Shown here: positions 33,302-47,300 of the stretch, piece after piece
How positions within the stretch are numbered: position 1 is the stretch's first letter
How the letters are laid out: each line of letters begins with the position of its first letter
From: Rehmannia glutinosa
Lineage: Eukaryota > Streptophyta > Magnoliopsida > Lamiales > Orobanchaceae
Direction of reading: 5' to 3'
Assembly: GCA_016081115.2 (NCBI GenBank)
Contig: CM071930.1
Span: 10,335,419-10,399,418 of the forward strand
Length of the DNA: 64,000 nt
Program-made: the position numbers and the translations under genes
The notes under the pieces: model-generated
The model's input: only the letters and a program-made list of their open reading frames with translations
Told to the model about the DNA's origin: nothing
Databases searched by the model: none

Positions 33302-36300
33302 AACCGCCTCCAACTTTGAACTTTGCTTGTCCTCAAGCAAAACATTATATCAAAAAGAGGGATTCAATAAATCACAACATACAAAGATGATTTTTTTTTT
33401 CTACATATTGAACATAAGCAACCAAGTTCTTGGCCTTCTCAACCCGAATTAACCATTAAGTAAAAACATAGTTTTGTAAAGCGATCGATCACAAGAAAGA
33501 CGTAATATCGGCAGCATTATTCAGACTTGAAATCATCACTCCACATATACTGATAGTTATGAACAACTTCAATTTACTAACGCCATGAAAATACAAGAAT
33601 TCAATAGATCATTGTAGTTGGCCTACTAGTCATATAACCAAGCTTCTTGAACTTTATTGGAATGAGAAGTCAAGAGAGTATTCATTCTCCTTTTTTTTTT
33701 TTTTTTTTGGGACCTTTCGAGACATGCTTCCACTAGGTTTATATTTTGAATTTCTGCTCAAACACTCCTAGGTGGTTTCCCATACTCATATTCGTGTCGC
33801 CGTTTTTACGTAAAGACAAACATGGGGCTCATGAATGCTCCTAGTTACTAAGCAACAACAAATAGAGGAGTATAACCTCGATTGGTCCGTTTTTTTTTTC
33901 ATTTTTCTTTCTTTTTTTTTTTATTCGCAAGCTTGGTTTAACAACTAGTTAACCACTACTAAATCACGAGTTCTCGACGTTCATAGCGCTAGGTATCGTC
34001 GTATATGCCTTAACACATCAAGTATTTATGGTGTTAGAAATCTCATCAAAATTTTGCCTGCATCCACGTCAATCTATCCTAGACAATCAATTGCTTCACA
34101 TTGAAAACACAAATCAACAAGTTAATGTAGGTATAATTGGGCCAAGTTATTGACTAGCAAACATTCAATTTGTTAAAAAAAAAATAAAAATCACATCTCT
34201 CACAAACAAGCATACAATCATTCCGAAAATGTTATTGTACCCACCTCCAAAGATTCACATTGTCCTCAATGTGAAAGAAAGAAATGGACAAACACACACC
34301 AAACACTCAAAAAGCAAAGAAATTAGAATGATATAAAAGAGGTGGAAAAAGAAAAATACAACCTTACTACAATAGTGGAATCGGTGTTGAGCGATCATTG
34401 GGTTGTTTTGGTACGGGACCTTCAACGGCATCTTCATACCTAATCAAAGTTAAGCAACACACAACTCGAATATCGTGAAATCTCAAACATTCCCAATTAG
34501 GACAACCAAGAAGATGTTCAAGAGTTTTTTTTTTTTGATTTGAAAATGACTCTAAGGACTTGTGATTATTTTGAAAGAAAATAAAAATAAAATAAAAAAA
34601 ATAAATGAAAACAATTGCACACAAACATCGGGTTGCCTCCCGGGTAGCGCTTCTTTAACGTCGTATAGCTGGACCATTTCACCTAAATGTGAAGATTTAA
34701 TCGGGCGGAGCCTTGAACTTATGAAAAAATTTATCTCTTTGAACAACATCGCCACCCGTATCGATTTTCGAACAATTGACCTTCATGGTCCTGTTTTTCG
34801 CATGTTATTCTCAAAATGGGATTTATCTGTGGAAACTTTTGCACATTGAACATCACATACTTTCAAGAATTTATTAGAGGACATATCAAGCAAAGAATCA
34901 TTTATCCTTGTCTCAATCAAGTTTATAGGAAAACAAGTATCATTTATAGGATTTCTCAAAGGAATTTTAAAGATAACTTGTTCACCCCTACTCTCAAAGT
35001 AAGCTTTCCATCATGCACATCAATGAGAGATTTAGCGGTAGCCAAAATGGACGTCCTAGAATTAAGGGAACCTCTATATTATCATGCATGTCAAGAATAA
35101 TGAAATCGATCGAAACACGAATTTATCAATCTTGACTAACACATCATGAATAATACCTCAGGATGTTTAATCGATTTATCGGCTAATTGAATGTCCATCC
35201 TAATAGGTTTAAGTTCACCTAATCCCGCATGCTTAAATGTTTCATAAGACATCACATTGATACTAGCTCCCAAGTCGGCTAGTGCCCTATCAACAGTAAA
35301 CCATCAATTATGCAAGGAATAATAAAGCTTCCCGGATCATTAAATTTTTGTGGTAGTTCATTGGAATGACATTTATCATTCAATTGCACATTTGATAATT
35401 TGTTAAGCTTATTTTCACAAGGAATGATTTCATTAAGATCCCTAACATGCTTTGAAGGAGGGTCAACAAATGGACTATTAGTATGTAATTGCTTGAATGA
35501 CTCAAGGTACTTACCAAATTTGTCCTCCTTTCTATCTTCTTCAGATTAAACTCCTGGTAAGGGATCTTGGGCTTGTATTCGCGACCACCTTTTTCATGGG
35601 CTTTTCTTCGTGTTTGTCGTCCTCCACATATTTCGCATGGTGGCGTTGGCATAATCATGCTCATATGGAAAACTCGATGGTGATTGCCTTTACGTGCTCC
35701 CCTCGGTTTGGCTCGGTGTTACCCGGGTAAACTACCTTGTGGCCTTTCGAAAATCATCTTCGCAATCCGCCTTTTGGTTTTCCGATTATGGATAGATGCC
35801 TCTTGATTTCTCAAGGATGTTTCCACCGCTGAATCGGGTATCTGTTGATTGCACAAATTTTGTTATAAGATCTTCCAAGTTAGGCTTACCTTGATTTGGG
35901 CCGAAATCCGGAGACGTGTGTAGATCGGATTGGGGTTAGGTCGTGGTTGACCTTGATTTCCCAACCAAAATTCGGATGTTGTCGCCACCCAGGATTATAT
36001 GTGTTCTTTGTAAGGATTACTTGGGTAATTTTTGCCTTGATTCCCAACGTAATTAGCATGTTCGGTGTGAGGTATTGTGTGTGGGCAATCCCGATGATTA
36101 TGCAATCCTCCACAAGTTTCACAAGATAAAACATGCGGTGGTGGTGGTTTAGAGCCGCTAGATCGTCGATCTTTTGGGTCAATGCTTCGACTGCTGCGCG
36201 AGCGTAACTACCGTGATCTGCATTATACACACCAACCGACTGTTAGTTTTACCTCGTATGGATTGCCATTGGTAGCCATTCATGGCCATTCCTCAATCAA

Positions 36301-37171
36301 ATCCTGAGCGGCTTCCGCGTTTTGTTATTAAGAGTTCCCCGCCGCATCGATCATTTGTCTTGTTGCGAGAAAAGTAGCCCATTATAAAATGTTTGGACTT
36401 GCATCCAAATAGGTAGGCCATGGTGTGGGCATTTCCGCAACAATTCTTTGAATCTCTCCCAAGTGTCGTCAAGGTATCGTCATCTTCTTGAGTGAATGAA
36501 GAGATTTCATTCCTCAATCGTGCTTTTGGCTTTAGTAGTGGAAAATATTTCAAAAGAAACTTCTCGCCATGATGTTCCACGTTGTAATCGTTCCCTTTGG
36601 CAAAGTATTTAGCCATTGTTTAGCCCGCCCCCAAAGAGTAAATGGGAATAGGCGTAAACGGATGGCATCATCGTGAGACCCCATTTATTTTGAATGTATC
36701 GCAAATTTCAAGGAAATTCGCGATATGATTATTTGGATTTTCGTCCGGTAGGTCGTCCGAATTGAACAAATTGTTGCACCATTTGAATGACATTCGGTTT
36801 GATTTCAAAATTATTGGTCAGCAATGGGCCTTACAATACTAGACGATGTGTCGTCCATAGACGGCTTGGCATAGTCGTACATGGTTCTTTGTTGTTCATC
36901 CGCCATATTGGGATCCTTGCCTTCGTTAATATCCTCCTCGTGGTCTGTATTAATACTTTCCTCTCGTGTTGCTACTACCGTGTCGCGCGCTCCAAATTCG
37001 GCGGTAGAGGTAGGCATGCACTCGCGTAAATAAAGAGGATAAGTGTAATCCAAGACTTACAAAGATAGATAAAAAGAAAGACAAATGATGAAATAAAATA
37101 AAAAAAAATGATTAAATTAACAAAAATAAGGCGTTCTTAATATTACAATCCCGAACGGCGCTTAAAAAACT
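33302..37171 (-). mobile_element. Family B internal region, unit I
   Basis: 3870 bp between LTR1 (its 5' LTR) and LTR0. On the minus strand it contains a mutated primer site (near 37151-37164), gag-protease, the post-coding stem-loop (34628-34675), about 1.3 kb of noncoding DNA with several T-runs, and the polypurine region complementary to AACCGCCTCCAACTTTG at 33304-33320. No RT or integrase. It aligns along its whole length with units II and III. Confidence 0.88.
34700..36906 (-). pseudogene. gag-protease, unit I, broken
   Basis: The start corresponds to the ATG at 36906 (MADEQQRTMYDYAKPSMDD). Gag pieces with the QKIDDLA segment and the NPGWRQHPNFGW motif lie at about 35886-36230. The protease frame around 35000-35330 carries the same sequence as unit II but is interrupted by single-base changes. 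Of the three units this has the most frame breaks, many at CAG/CTG-like positions, so some may be sequence errors. Confidence 0.75.
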
Positions 37172-38830
37172 TGATGGCTCAAAAGCTACCTTTAAAACCG
37201 TAGTGCAAGTGCACCTATCGTTTTATAGTATAGATTATTGAGTACCGAGTGTCATTCCCACGAGGATTGTAAGTACTAATAATTGCCGTCTTTTTGTTAT
37301 TTAATCTAACAATTTTCAGAGTTTTTTGTTTGATGAAAAAGGAAAACAAATTATAAATTGTAAAAATGAAAGAAGATTTGTAAAATAAGAAATCAAGAGA
37401 TAGAAATGTGTTTGAATGTAAATCCCTCTAGAATGTTTTTGTGATTTGACAAGTTAAAAATACAACCGTAAGCCCTTAAGCAAAAACCAACCTCTTTTAA
37501 TAAAATCTCACGTCTTGTGGACCGTAGAAATTCCCAATTTAAGTTAAACCCTTTCTCAAGGCGAAAAACTTCTAATCTCAAGTTGATTAACTGAAATCTC
37601 TTTCTAGTTAAAACCCCAAGACAAAGATTATAACGATTTGTGAATTCCCATATTAGGTTTGACCCTAATCCGGAAGATTTATGTCGTCCTATATCTAGGA
37701 TTGCATGCAACTCTTTTCACTTATATAGGTTCTATTTCACCATGAATCTCTCGATTTCCCGGATGAAAAATAAACTTCAAATCAATATTGCGCATATATC
37801 AATTCGAATGAACGAAGCATAATATAAGTGAATCACACAAAATATGAAGATTTTATTAAAAAAACATACACACCTTAATCACAAATCCATTCTAGAGTTC
37901 ATTACATTCAAACACTAGGAGTTTTAGCTACACATGCTTTTGATACAAGAATAAATTACACAAGAAGATGTAAACATTGTAGACATGGTGTACTTATCTT
38001 TATCAAAATCTCAATTGACTTGATGATGTTGCTCCAAGCCTTCTTCCCCAATGTTGCCTCAAGCTTACTCCTCCAAGACCCCTTGATCCCAATTCTACTT
38101 AATGAAATGAATACAATGAATATTTTCTGAGTATCTAATGAATGCCTCTCTCAATTTCAACTCTTGGCTTTTATAGGCAACCAATACATTGAAAGTACTC
38201 TCTTTTATTAAACAATCACCCCCATTTTCCTTGTTGGTTGGTGAATTCTTGTATTCAAGTGATGAGGGAGGGGACATGGAGACATGTTTCAAAGAAAATA
38301 TGGTGTTAAAAGTGTACAAAAGTGGCCAAAATGGGTTGGTTGGTGAGTTTTCCCCAAATTCCGCAAAGAAAAGTTGCAAAGAGGTCCCGACACGCCAGTG
38401 TTAGGCGTAAAGACGGCCAGTCCGTTTGCACAAATTTTGCAAGATACGCCACACGGCCGTGTCGCAACACACGCCAGCCGTGTTCGGCCTGTTTTGTGCA
38501 ATTTTTCCTCCTCTTTTGATCCCCTTCAACATGGCCGTGTTCGGTGACACGGTTTGGCCGTTTTGGACCCTTTTTCCAATTTTTATCCAATTTATTTCCT
38601 TCTTTTTGAAGATGGCCATGTTACTTGACACCCCAAGTCATGTTGAGTGATTTTCTTGCCTTTTTCAAGTAATATTGGCTTCACATTGCTCCAAATTGCT
38701 CCACCTATAATGTTAAACACATCACACGATGAAATGCTACGAAATACTTGAGAAACTATGATTTTTCTAACAAAACAATTCAAAAATATCGAATTAATAA
38801 TACAAAATATGTACAAAATGACACTTATCA
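37172..38830 (-). repeat. LTR1 of family B
   Basis: 1659 bp with TGATGGCTC at the left and CACTTATCA at the right on the plus strand. It is shared: it is the 5' LTR of unit I and the 3' LTR of unit II. A palindromic ACACGGCCGTGT cluster lies at about 38385-38560. Confidence 0.92.
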
Positions 38831-40224
38831 AACCGCCTCCAACTTTGAACTTTGCTTGTCCTCAAGCAAAACATTATATCAAAAAGAGAGGGATTCAATA
38901 AATCACAACATACAAAGATGATTTTTTTTTCTACATATTGAACATAAGCAACCAAGTTCTTGGCCTTCTCAACCTGAATTAACCATTAAGTAAAAACATA
39001 GTTTTGTAAAGCGATCGATCAAAGAAAGATCGAATATCGGCAGCATTATTCGACTTGAAATCATCACTCCACATATACTTGATAGTTATGAACAACTTCA
39101 ATTTACTAACGCCATGAAAATACAAGAATTCAATAGATCATTGTAGTTGGCCTACTAGTCATATAACCAAGCTTCTTGAACTTTATTGGAATGAGAAGTC
39201 AAGGAGTATTCATTCTCCTTTTTTTTTTTTTTTTTTTTGGGACCTTTCGAGACATGCTTCCACTAGGTTTATATTTTGAATTTCTGTTCAAACACTCCTA
39301 GGGTGGTTTCCCATACTCATATTCGTGTCGCCGTTTTACGTAAAGACAAACATGGGGCTCATGAATGCTCCTAGTTACTAAGCAACAACAAATAGAGGAG
39401 TATAACCTCGATTGGTCCGTTTTTTTTTCATTTTCTCTTTCTCTTTTTTTTTTTTATTCGCAAGCTTGGTTTAACAACTAGTTAACCACTACTAAATCAC
39501 GAGTTCTCGAGGCGTTCATAGCGCTAGGTATCGTCGTATATGCCTTAACACATCAAGTATTTATGGTGTTAGAAATCTCATCAAAATTTTGCTGCATCCA
39601 CGCAATCTATCCTAATCAATCAATTGCTTCACATTGAAAACACAAATCAACAAGTTAATGTAGGTATAATTGGGTCAAGTTATTGACTAGCAAACATTCA
39701 ATTTGTTAAAAAAAAAAAAAATCACATCTCTCACAAACAAGCATACAATCATTCCGAAAATGTTATTGTACCCACCTTCCAAAGATTCACATTGTCCTCA
39801 ATGTGAAAGAAAGAAATGGACAAACACACACCAAACACTCAAAAAGCAAAGAAATTAGAATGATATAAAAGAGGTGGAAAAAGAAAAATACAACCTTACT
39901 ACAATAGTGGAATCGGTGTTGAGCGATCATCGGTTGTTTTGGTGCGGGACCTTCAACGGCATCTTCATACCTAATCAAAGTTAAGCAACACACAACTCGA
40001 ATATCGTGAAATCTCAAACATTCCCAATTAGGACAACCAAGAAGATGTTCAAGAGTTTTTTTTTTTTTTGATTTGAAAATGACTCTAAGGACTTGTGATT
40101 ATTTTGAAAGAAAATAAAAATAAAATAAAAAAATAAATGAAAACAATTGCACACAAACATCGGGTTGCCTCCCGGTAGCGCTTAACGTCAGTATAGCTGG
40201 ACCATTTCACCTAAATGTGAAGAT

Positions 40225-40923
40225 TTAATCGGGCGGAGCCTTGAACTTATGAAAAAATTTATCTCTTTGAACAACATCGCCACCCGTATCGATTTTCGAA
40301 CAATTGACCTTCATGGTCCTGTTTTTCTGCATGTTATTCTCAAAATGGGATTTATCTGTGGAAACTTTTGCACATTGAACATCACATACTTTCAAGAATT
40401 TATTAGAGGACATATCAAGCAAAGAATCATTTATCCTTGTCTCAATCAAGTTTATAGGAAAACAAGTATCATTTATAGGATTTCTCAAAGGAATTTTAAA
40501 GATAACTTGTTCACCCCCTACTCTCAAAGTAAGCTTTCCATCATGCACATCAATGAGAGATTTAGCGGTAGCCAAAAATGGACGTCCTAGAATTAAGGGA
40601 ACCTCTATATTATCATGCATGTCAAGAATAATGAAATCGACTGGAAACACGAATTTATCAATCTTGACTAACACATCATGAATAATACCTCTAGGATGTT
40701 TAATCGATTTATCGGCTAATTGAATGTCCATCCTAATAGGTTTAAGTTCACCTAATCCCGCATGCTTAAATGTTTCATAAGACATCACATTGATACTAGC
40801 TCCCAAGTCGGCTAGTGCCCTATCAACAGGTAAACCATCAATTATGCAAGGAATAATAAAGCTTCCTGGATCATTAAATTTTTGTGGTAGTTCATTGGAA
40901 TGACATTTATCATTCAATTGCAC
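40225..40923 (-). CDS. Retroviral-type aspartic protease, family B unit II
   Basis: An open frame of 232 residues. Near its start is the segment DPGSFIIPC, typical of the region before plant gypsy proteases. The active site is DLGASINVM at about residue 40, the DLGAS variant usual in Athila/Tat proteases. The flap/substrate part includes ADKSIKHPRG, and ILGRPFLATAKSLIDV (about 111-126) is the conserved second hydrophobic-glycine motif. In a full element this would cleave gag and gag-pol. Here the frame ends 60-odd bases before the post-coding stem-loop, with no RT. It is probably the 3' part of a continuous gag-protease frame whose upstream part is broken in this copy, so the ATG at 40923 need not be a true start. 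Confidence 0.8.
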   Translation of the reverse strand: MQLNDKCHSNELPQKFNDPGSFIIPCIIDGLPVDRALADLGASINVMSYETFKHAGLGELKPIRMDIQLADKSIKHPRGIIHDVLVKIDKFVFPVDFIILDMHDNIEVPLILGRPFLATAKSLIDVHDGKLTLRVGGEQVIFKIPLRNPINDTCFPINLIETRINDSLLDMSSNKFLKVCDVQCAKVSTDKSHFENNMQKNRTMKVNCSKIDTGGDVVQRDKFFHKFKAPPD

Positions 40924-42448
40924 ATTTGATAATTTGTTAAGCTTATTTTCACAAGGAATGATTTCATTAAGATCCCTAACATGCTTTGAAGGAGGGTCAA
41001 CAAATGGACTATTAGTATGTAATTGCTTGAATGACTCAAGGTACTTACCAAATTTGTCCTCCTTTCTATCTTCTTCATTAAACTCCTGTGAGGGATCTTG
41101 GGCTTGTATTCGCGACCACCTTTTTCATGGGCTTTTCTTCGTGTTTGTCGTCCTCCACATATTTACGCATGGTGGCGCGTTGGCATAATCATGCTCATAT
41201 GGAAAACTGATGGTGATTGCCTTTACGTGCTCCCTTGGGTTTGGCTCGGTGTTACCCGGGTAAACTACCTTGTGGCCTTTCGAAAATCATCTTCGCAATC
41301 TGGCCTATTTGGTTTTCCAGATTATGGATAGATGCCTCTTGATTTCTCAAGGATGTTTCCACCGCCTGGAATCGGGTATCTGTTGATTGCACAAATTTTG
41401 TTATAAGATCTTCCAAGTTAGGCTTACCTTGATTTGGCTGAAATCCGGGAGACGTGTGTAGATCAGGATTGGGGTTAGGTCGTGGTTGACCTTGATTTCC
41501 CCAACCAAAATTCGGATGTTGTCGCCACCCAGGATTATATGTGTTGCTGTAAGGATTACTTGGGTAATTTTTGCCTTGATTCCCAACGTAATTAGCATGT
41601 TCAGTGTGAGGTATTGTGTGTGGGCAATCCTGATGATTATGCAATCCTCCACAAGTTTCACAAGATAAAACATGCGGTGGTGGTGGTTTTAGGAGCTGCT
41701 AGATCGTCGATCTTTTGGGTCAATGCTTCGACACCGCGGCGAGCGTAACTACCGATCTGCATTATACACACCAATCGACACATTAGTTTTACCTCGTATG
41801 GATTGCCATTGGTAGCCATTCATGGCCATTCCTCAATCAAATCTGAGCGGCTTCCTTAAAGCGTTTTGTTATTAAGAGTTCCCCCCGCCAGATCGATCAT
41901 TTGTCTTGTTGCGAAAAGTAGCCCATTATAAAATGTTTGGACTTGCATCCAAATAGGTAGGCCATGGTGTGGGCATTTCCGCAACAATTCTTTGAATCTC
42001 TCCCAAGTGTCGTAAAGGTCTCGTCATCTTCTTGAGTGAATGAAGAGATTTCATTCCTCAATCGTGCGCTTTTGTAGGTGGAAAATATTTCAAAAGAAAC
42101 TTCTCCCATGATGTTCCACGTTGTAATCGTTCCCTTTGGCAAAGTATTTAGCCATTGTTTAGCCCGTCCCCAAGAGTAAATGGGAATAGGCGTAAACGGA
42201 TGGCATCATCGTGAGACCCCATTTATTTTGAATGTATCGCAAATTTCAAGGAAATTCGCGATATGATTATTTGGATCTTCGTCCCAGAGGTGAGGTCAAT
42301 TGAACAAATTGTTGCACCATTTGAATGACATTCGGTTTGATTTCAAAATTATTGGTCGCAAACAAGTGGGCCTTACAATACTAGACGATGTGTCGTCCAT
42401 AGACGACTTGGCATAGTCGTATATGGTTCTTTGTTGTTCATCCGCCAT
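40924..42448 (-). pseudogene. gag, family B unit II, broken
   Basis: The start is the ATG at 42448 (MADEQQRTIYDYA). The capsid part is readable around 41897-42142, with SFTQEDDETF followed, after a frame break, by LGRDSKNCCGNAHTMAY in another frame. The correct frame there would read WERFKELLRKCPHHG, as in unit III. The nucleocapsid-like segment at 41252-41644 has HNHQDCPHTIPH (the end of a zinc knuckle), NYPSNPYSNTYNPGWRQHPNFGW and a glutamine-rich helical tail ending QIGQIAKMIFERPQGSLPG. Single-base differences break the frame upstream of 41644. Confidence 0.78.
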
Positions 42449-42684
42449 ATTGGGATCCTTGCCTTCGTTAATATCCTCCTCGTGGTCAGATTAATACTTT
42501 CCTCTGTGTTGCTACCGAGGTGTCGCGCTTCCAAATTCGGCGACGAGTAGGCATGCACTACGCGTAAATAAAGAGGATAAGTGTAATCCAAGACTTACAA
42601 AGATAGATAAAAAGAAAGACAAATGATGAAATAAAATAAAAAAATGATTAAATTAACAAAAATAAGGCGTTCTTAATATTACAA

Positions 42685-42702
42685 TCCCCGGCAACGGCGC
42701 CA
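42685..42702 (-). other. tRNA-Asp primer-binding site, unit II
   Basis: The plus strand reads TCCCCGGCAACGGCGCCA, an exact 18-base copy of the 3' end of plant tRNA-Asp. On the element strand it is therefore a perfect primer site. It lies 6 bp from the LTR end (42709), as expected for minus-strand DNA priming. Unit III has the same site with one G missing (48222-48238) and unit I a mutated version. Confidence 0.9.
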
Positions 42703-42708
42703 AAAACT

Positions 42709-44375
42709 TGATGGCTCAAAAGCTACCTTTAAAACCGTAGGCAAGTGCACCTATCGTTTTATAGTATAGATTATTGAGTACCGAGTGTCATTCCCACGAG
42801 GATTGTAAGTACTAATAATTGCCGTCTTTTTGTTATTTAATCTAACAATTTTCGAGTTTTTTGTTTGATGAAAAAGGAAAACAAATTATAAATTGTAAAA
42901 ATGAAAGAAGATTTGTAAAATAAGAAATCAAGAGATAGAAATGTGTTTGAATGTAAATCCCTCTAGAATGTTTTTGTGATTTGACAAGTTAAAAATACAA
43001 CCGTAAGCCCTTAAGCAAAAACCAACCTCTTTTAATAAAATCTCACGTCTTGTGGACCGTAGAAATTCCCAATTTAAGTTAAACCCTTTCTCAAGGCGAA
43101 AAACTTCTAATCTCAAGTTGATTAACTGAAATCTCTTTCTAGTTAAAACCCCCAAGACAGCATTATAACGATTTGTGAATTCCCATATTAGGTTTGACCC
43201 TAATCCAGAAGATTTATGTCGTCCTATATCTAGGATTGCATGCAACTCTTTTCACTTATATAGGTTCTATTTCACCATGAATCTCTCGATTTCCCGGATG
43301 AAAAATAAACTTCAAATCAATATTGCGCATATATCAATTCGAATGAACGAAGCATAATATAAGTGAATCACACAAAATATGAAGATTTTATTAAAAAACA
43401 TACACACCTTAATCACAAATCCATTCTAGAGTTCATTACATTCAAACACTAGGAGTTTTAGCTACACATGCTTTTGATACAAGAATAAATTACACAAGAA
43501 GATGTAAACATTGTAGACATGGTGTACTTATCTTTATCAAAATCTCAATTGACTTGATGATGTTGCTCCAAGCCTTCTTCCCCAATGTTGCCTCAAGCTT
43601 ACTCCTCCAAGACCCCTTGATCCCAATTCTACTTAATGAAATGAATACAATGAATATTTTCCGAGTATCTAATGAATGCCTCTCTCAATTTCAACTCTTG
43701 GCTTTTATAGGCAACCAATACATTGAAAGTACTCTCTTTTATTAAACAATCACCCCCATTTTCCTTGTTGGTTGGTGAATTCTTGTATTCAAGTGATGAG
43801 GAGGGACATGGAGACATGTTTCAAAGAAAATATGGTGTTAAAAGTGTACAAAAGTGGCCAAAATGGGTTGGTTGGTGAGTTTTCCCCAAATTCCGCAAAG
43901 AAAAGTTGCAAAAGAGGTCCCTGACACGCCCAGTGTTGGCAAAGACGGCCAGGCCGTCTTTGCCGCACAAATTTTGAAGATACGCCTGACACGGCCGTGT
44001 CGGGCAACACGGCCAGGCCGTGTTCGGGCCTGTTTTGTGCAATTTTTCCTCCTCTTTTGATCCCCTTCAACATGGCCGTGTTCGGTGACACGGTTTGGCC
44101 GTTTTGGACCCTTTTTCCAATTTTTATCCAATTTATTTCCTTCTTTTTTGAAGATGGCCATGTTACTTGACACCCCAAGTCATGTTGAGTGATTTTCTTG
44201 CCTTTTTTCAAGTAATATTGGCTTCACATTGCTCCAAATTGCTCCACCTATAATGTTAAACACATCACACGATGAAATGCTACAGAAATACTTGAGAAAC
44301 TATGATTTTTCTAACAAAACAATTCAAAAAATATCGAATTAATAATACAAAATATGTACAAAATGACACTTATCA
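42709..44375 (-). repeat. LTR2 of family B
   Basis: 1667 bp, shared between unit II (5' LTR) and unit III (3' LTR). It is almost identical to LTR1 and LTR3. The clearest palindrome copy, GACACGGCCGTGTC followed by AACACGGCCAGGCCGTGTT, lies at about 43990-44025. Confidence 0.93.
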
Positions 44376-47300
44376 AACCGCCTCCAACTTTGAACTTTGC
44401 TTGTCCTCAAGCAAAACATTATATCAAAAAGAGGGATTCAATAAATCACAACATACAAAGATGATTTTTTTTTTCTACATATTGAACATAAGCAACCAAG
44501 TTCTTGGCCTTCTCAACCTGAATTAACCATTAAGTAAAAACATAGTTTTGTAAAGCGATCGACTGTCAAGAAAGACTGTAATATCGGCAGGCATTATTCA
44601 GACTTGAAATCATCACTCCACATATACTGATAGTTATGAACAACTTCAATTTACTAACGCCATGAAAATACAAGAATTCAATAGATCATTGTAGTTGGCC
44701 TACTAGTCATATAACCAAGCTTCTTGAACTTTATTGGAATGAGAAGTCAAGGAGTATTCATTCTCCTTTTTTTTTTTTTTTTGGGACCTTTCGAGACATG
44801 CTTCCACTAGGTTTATATTTTGAATTTCTGTTCAAACACTCCTAGGGTGGTTTCCCATACTCATATTCGTGTCGCCGTTTTACGTAAAAGACAAACATGG
44901 GGCTCATGAATGCTCCTAGTTACTAAGCAACAACAAATAGAGGAGTATAACCTCGATTGGTCCGTTTTTTTTTTCATTTTTCTCTTTCTCTTTTTTTTTT
45001 ATTCGCAAGCTTGGTTTAACAACTAGTTAACCACTACTAAATCACGAGTTCTCAGACGTTCATAGCGCTAGGTATCGTCGTATATGCCTTAACACATCAA
45101 GTATTTATGGTGTTAGAAATCTCATCAAAATTTTGCCTGCATCCACGTCAATCTATCCTAGACAATCAATTGCTTCACATTGAAAACACAAATCAACAAG
45201 TTAATGTAGGTATAATTGGGCCAAGTTATTGACTAGCAAACATTCAATTTGTTAAAAAAAAATAAAAATCACATCTCTCACAAACAAGCATACAATCATT
45301 CCGAAAATGTTATTGTACCCACCTCCAACTTTTAAGATTCACATTGTCCTCAATGTGAAAGAAAGAAATGGACAAACACACACCAAACACTCAAAAAACA
45401 AAGAAATTAGAATGATATAAAAGAGGTGGAAAAAGAAAAATACAACCTTACTACAATAGTGGAATCGGTGTTGAGCGATCATTGGGTTGTTTTGGTACGG
45501 GACCTTCAACGGCATCTTCATACCTAATCAAAGTTAAGCAACACACAACTCGAATATCGTGAAATCTCAAACATTCCCAATTAGGACAACCAAGAAGATG
45601 TTCAAGAGTTTTTTTTTTTTGATTTGAAAATGACTCTAAGGACTTGTGATTATTTTGAAAGAAAATAAAATAAAATAAAAAAAAAAAAAAAATGAAAACA
45701 ATTGCACACAAACATCGGGTTGCCTCCGGGTAGCGCTTAACGTCGTATAGCTGGACCATTTCACCTAAATGTGAAGATTTAATCGGGCGGAGCCTTGAAC
45801 TTATGAAAAAATTTATCTCTTTGAACAACATCGCCACCCGTATCGATTTTCGAACAATTGACCTTCATGGTCCTGTTTTTCGCATGTTATTCTCAAAATG
45901 GGATTTATCTCGTGGAAACTTTTGCACATTGAACATCACATACTTTCAAGAATTTATTAGAGGACATATCAAGCAAAGAATCATTTATCCTTGTCTCAAT
46001 CAAGTTTATAGGAAAACAAGTATCATTTATAGGATTTCTCAAAGGAATTTTAAAGATAACTTGTTCACCCCCTACTCTCAAAGTAAGCTTTCCATCATGC
46101 ACATCAATGAGAGATTTAGCGGTAGCCAAAAATGGACGTCCTAGAATTAAGGGAACCTCTATATTATCATGCATGTCAAGAATAATGAAATCGACTGGAA
46201 ACACGAATTTATCAATCTTGACTAACACATCATGAATAATACCTCTAGGATGTTTAATCGATTTATCGGCTAATTGAATGTCCATCCTAATAGGTTTAAG
46301 TTCACCTAATCCCGCATGCTTAAATGTTTCATAAGACATCACATTGATACTAGCTCCCAAGTCGGCTAGTGCCTATCAACAGTAAACCATCAATTGTGCA
46401 AGGAATAATAAAGCTTCCCGGATCATTAAATTTTTGTGGTAGTTCATTGGAAGGACATTTATCATTCAATTGCACATTTGATAATTTGTTAAGCTTATTT
46501 TCACAAGGAATGATTTCATTAAGATCCCTAACATGCTTTGAAGGAGGGTCAATAAATGGACTATTAGTATGTAATTGCTTGAATGACTCAAGGTACTTAC
46601 CAAATTTGTCCTCCTTTCTATCTTCTTCAGATTAAACTCCTAAGGGATCTTGGGCTTGTATTCGCGACCACCTTTTTCATGGGCTTTTCTTCATGTTTGT
46701 CGTCCCTCCACATATTTTCGCATGGTGGCGTTGGCATAATCATGCTCATATGGAAAACTCGATGGTGATTGCCTTTACGTGCTCCCTGGTTTGGCTCGGT
46801 GTTACCCGAAACTACCTTGTGGCCTTTCGAAAATCATCTTCGCAATCCGCCTATTTGGTTTTCCAGTTATGGATAGATGCCTCTTGATTTCTCAAGGATG
46901 TTTCCACCGCCGAATCGGGTATCTCGTGATTGCACAAATTTTGTTATAAGATCTTCCAAGTTAGGCTTACCTTGATTTGGTGAAAATCCGGAGACGTGTG
47001 TAGATCGGATTGGGGTTAGGTCGTGGTTGACCTTGATTTCCAACCAAAATTCGGATGTTGTCGCCACCCAGGATTATATGTGTTGCTGTAAGGATTACTT
47101 GGGTAATTTTTGCCTTGATTCCCAACGTAATTAGCATGTTCAGTGTGAGGTATTGTGTGTGGGCAATCCTGATGATTATGCAATCCCCCACAAGTTTCAC
47201 AAGATAAAACATGCGGTGGTGGTGGTTTAGGAGCTGCTAGATCGTCGATCTTTTGGGTCAATGCTTCGACCTGTGCGGCGAGCGTAACTACCGCATCTGC

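Larger units (their letters stand above)
38831..42708 (-). mobile_element. Family B internal region, unit II (best preserved)
   Basis: 3878 bp. It has a perfect tRNA-Asp primer site, a recognisable gag start, the only uninterrupted protease frame of the array, the post-coding stem-loop (40161-40202) and the polypurine region at its left end. The 1.3 kb between stem-loop and polypurine region is noncoding, with T-runs near 39220-39238, 39420 and 40057-40068. Confidence 0.9.

Noticed and set aside
36787..37029. Plus-strand frame opposite the gag start of unit I
   Set aside because: It is the antisense of the gag N-terminus, which has a recognisable MADEQQ start in all three units.
42685..42702. 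18-base match to tRNA-Asp
   Set aside because: Only the tRNA 3' end is present and it sits 6 bp from an LTR, so it is a primer-binding site and not a tRNA gene.
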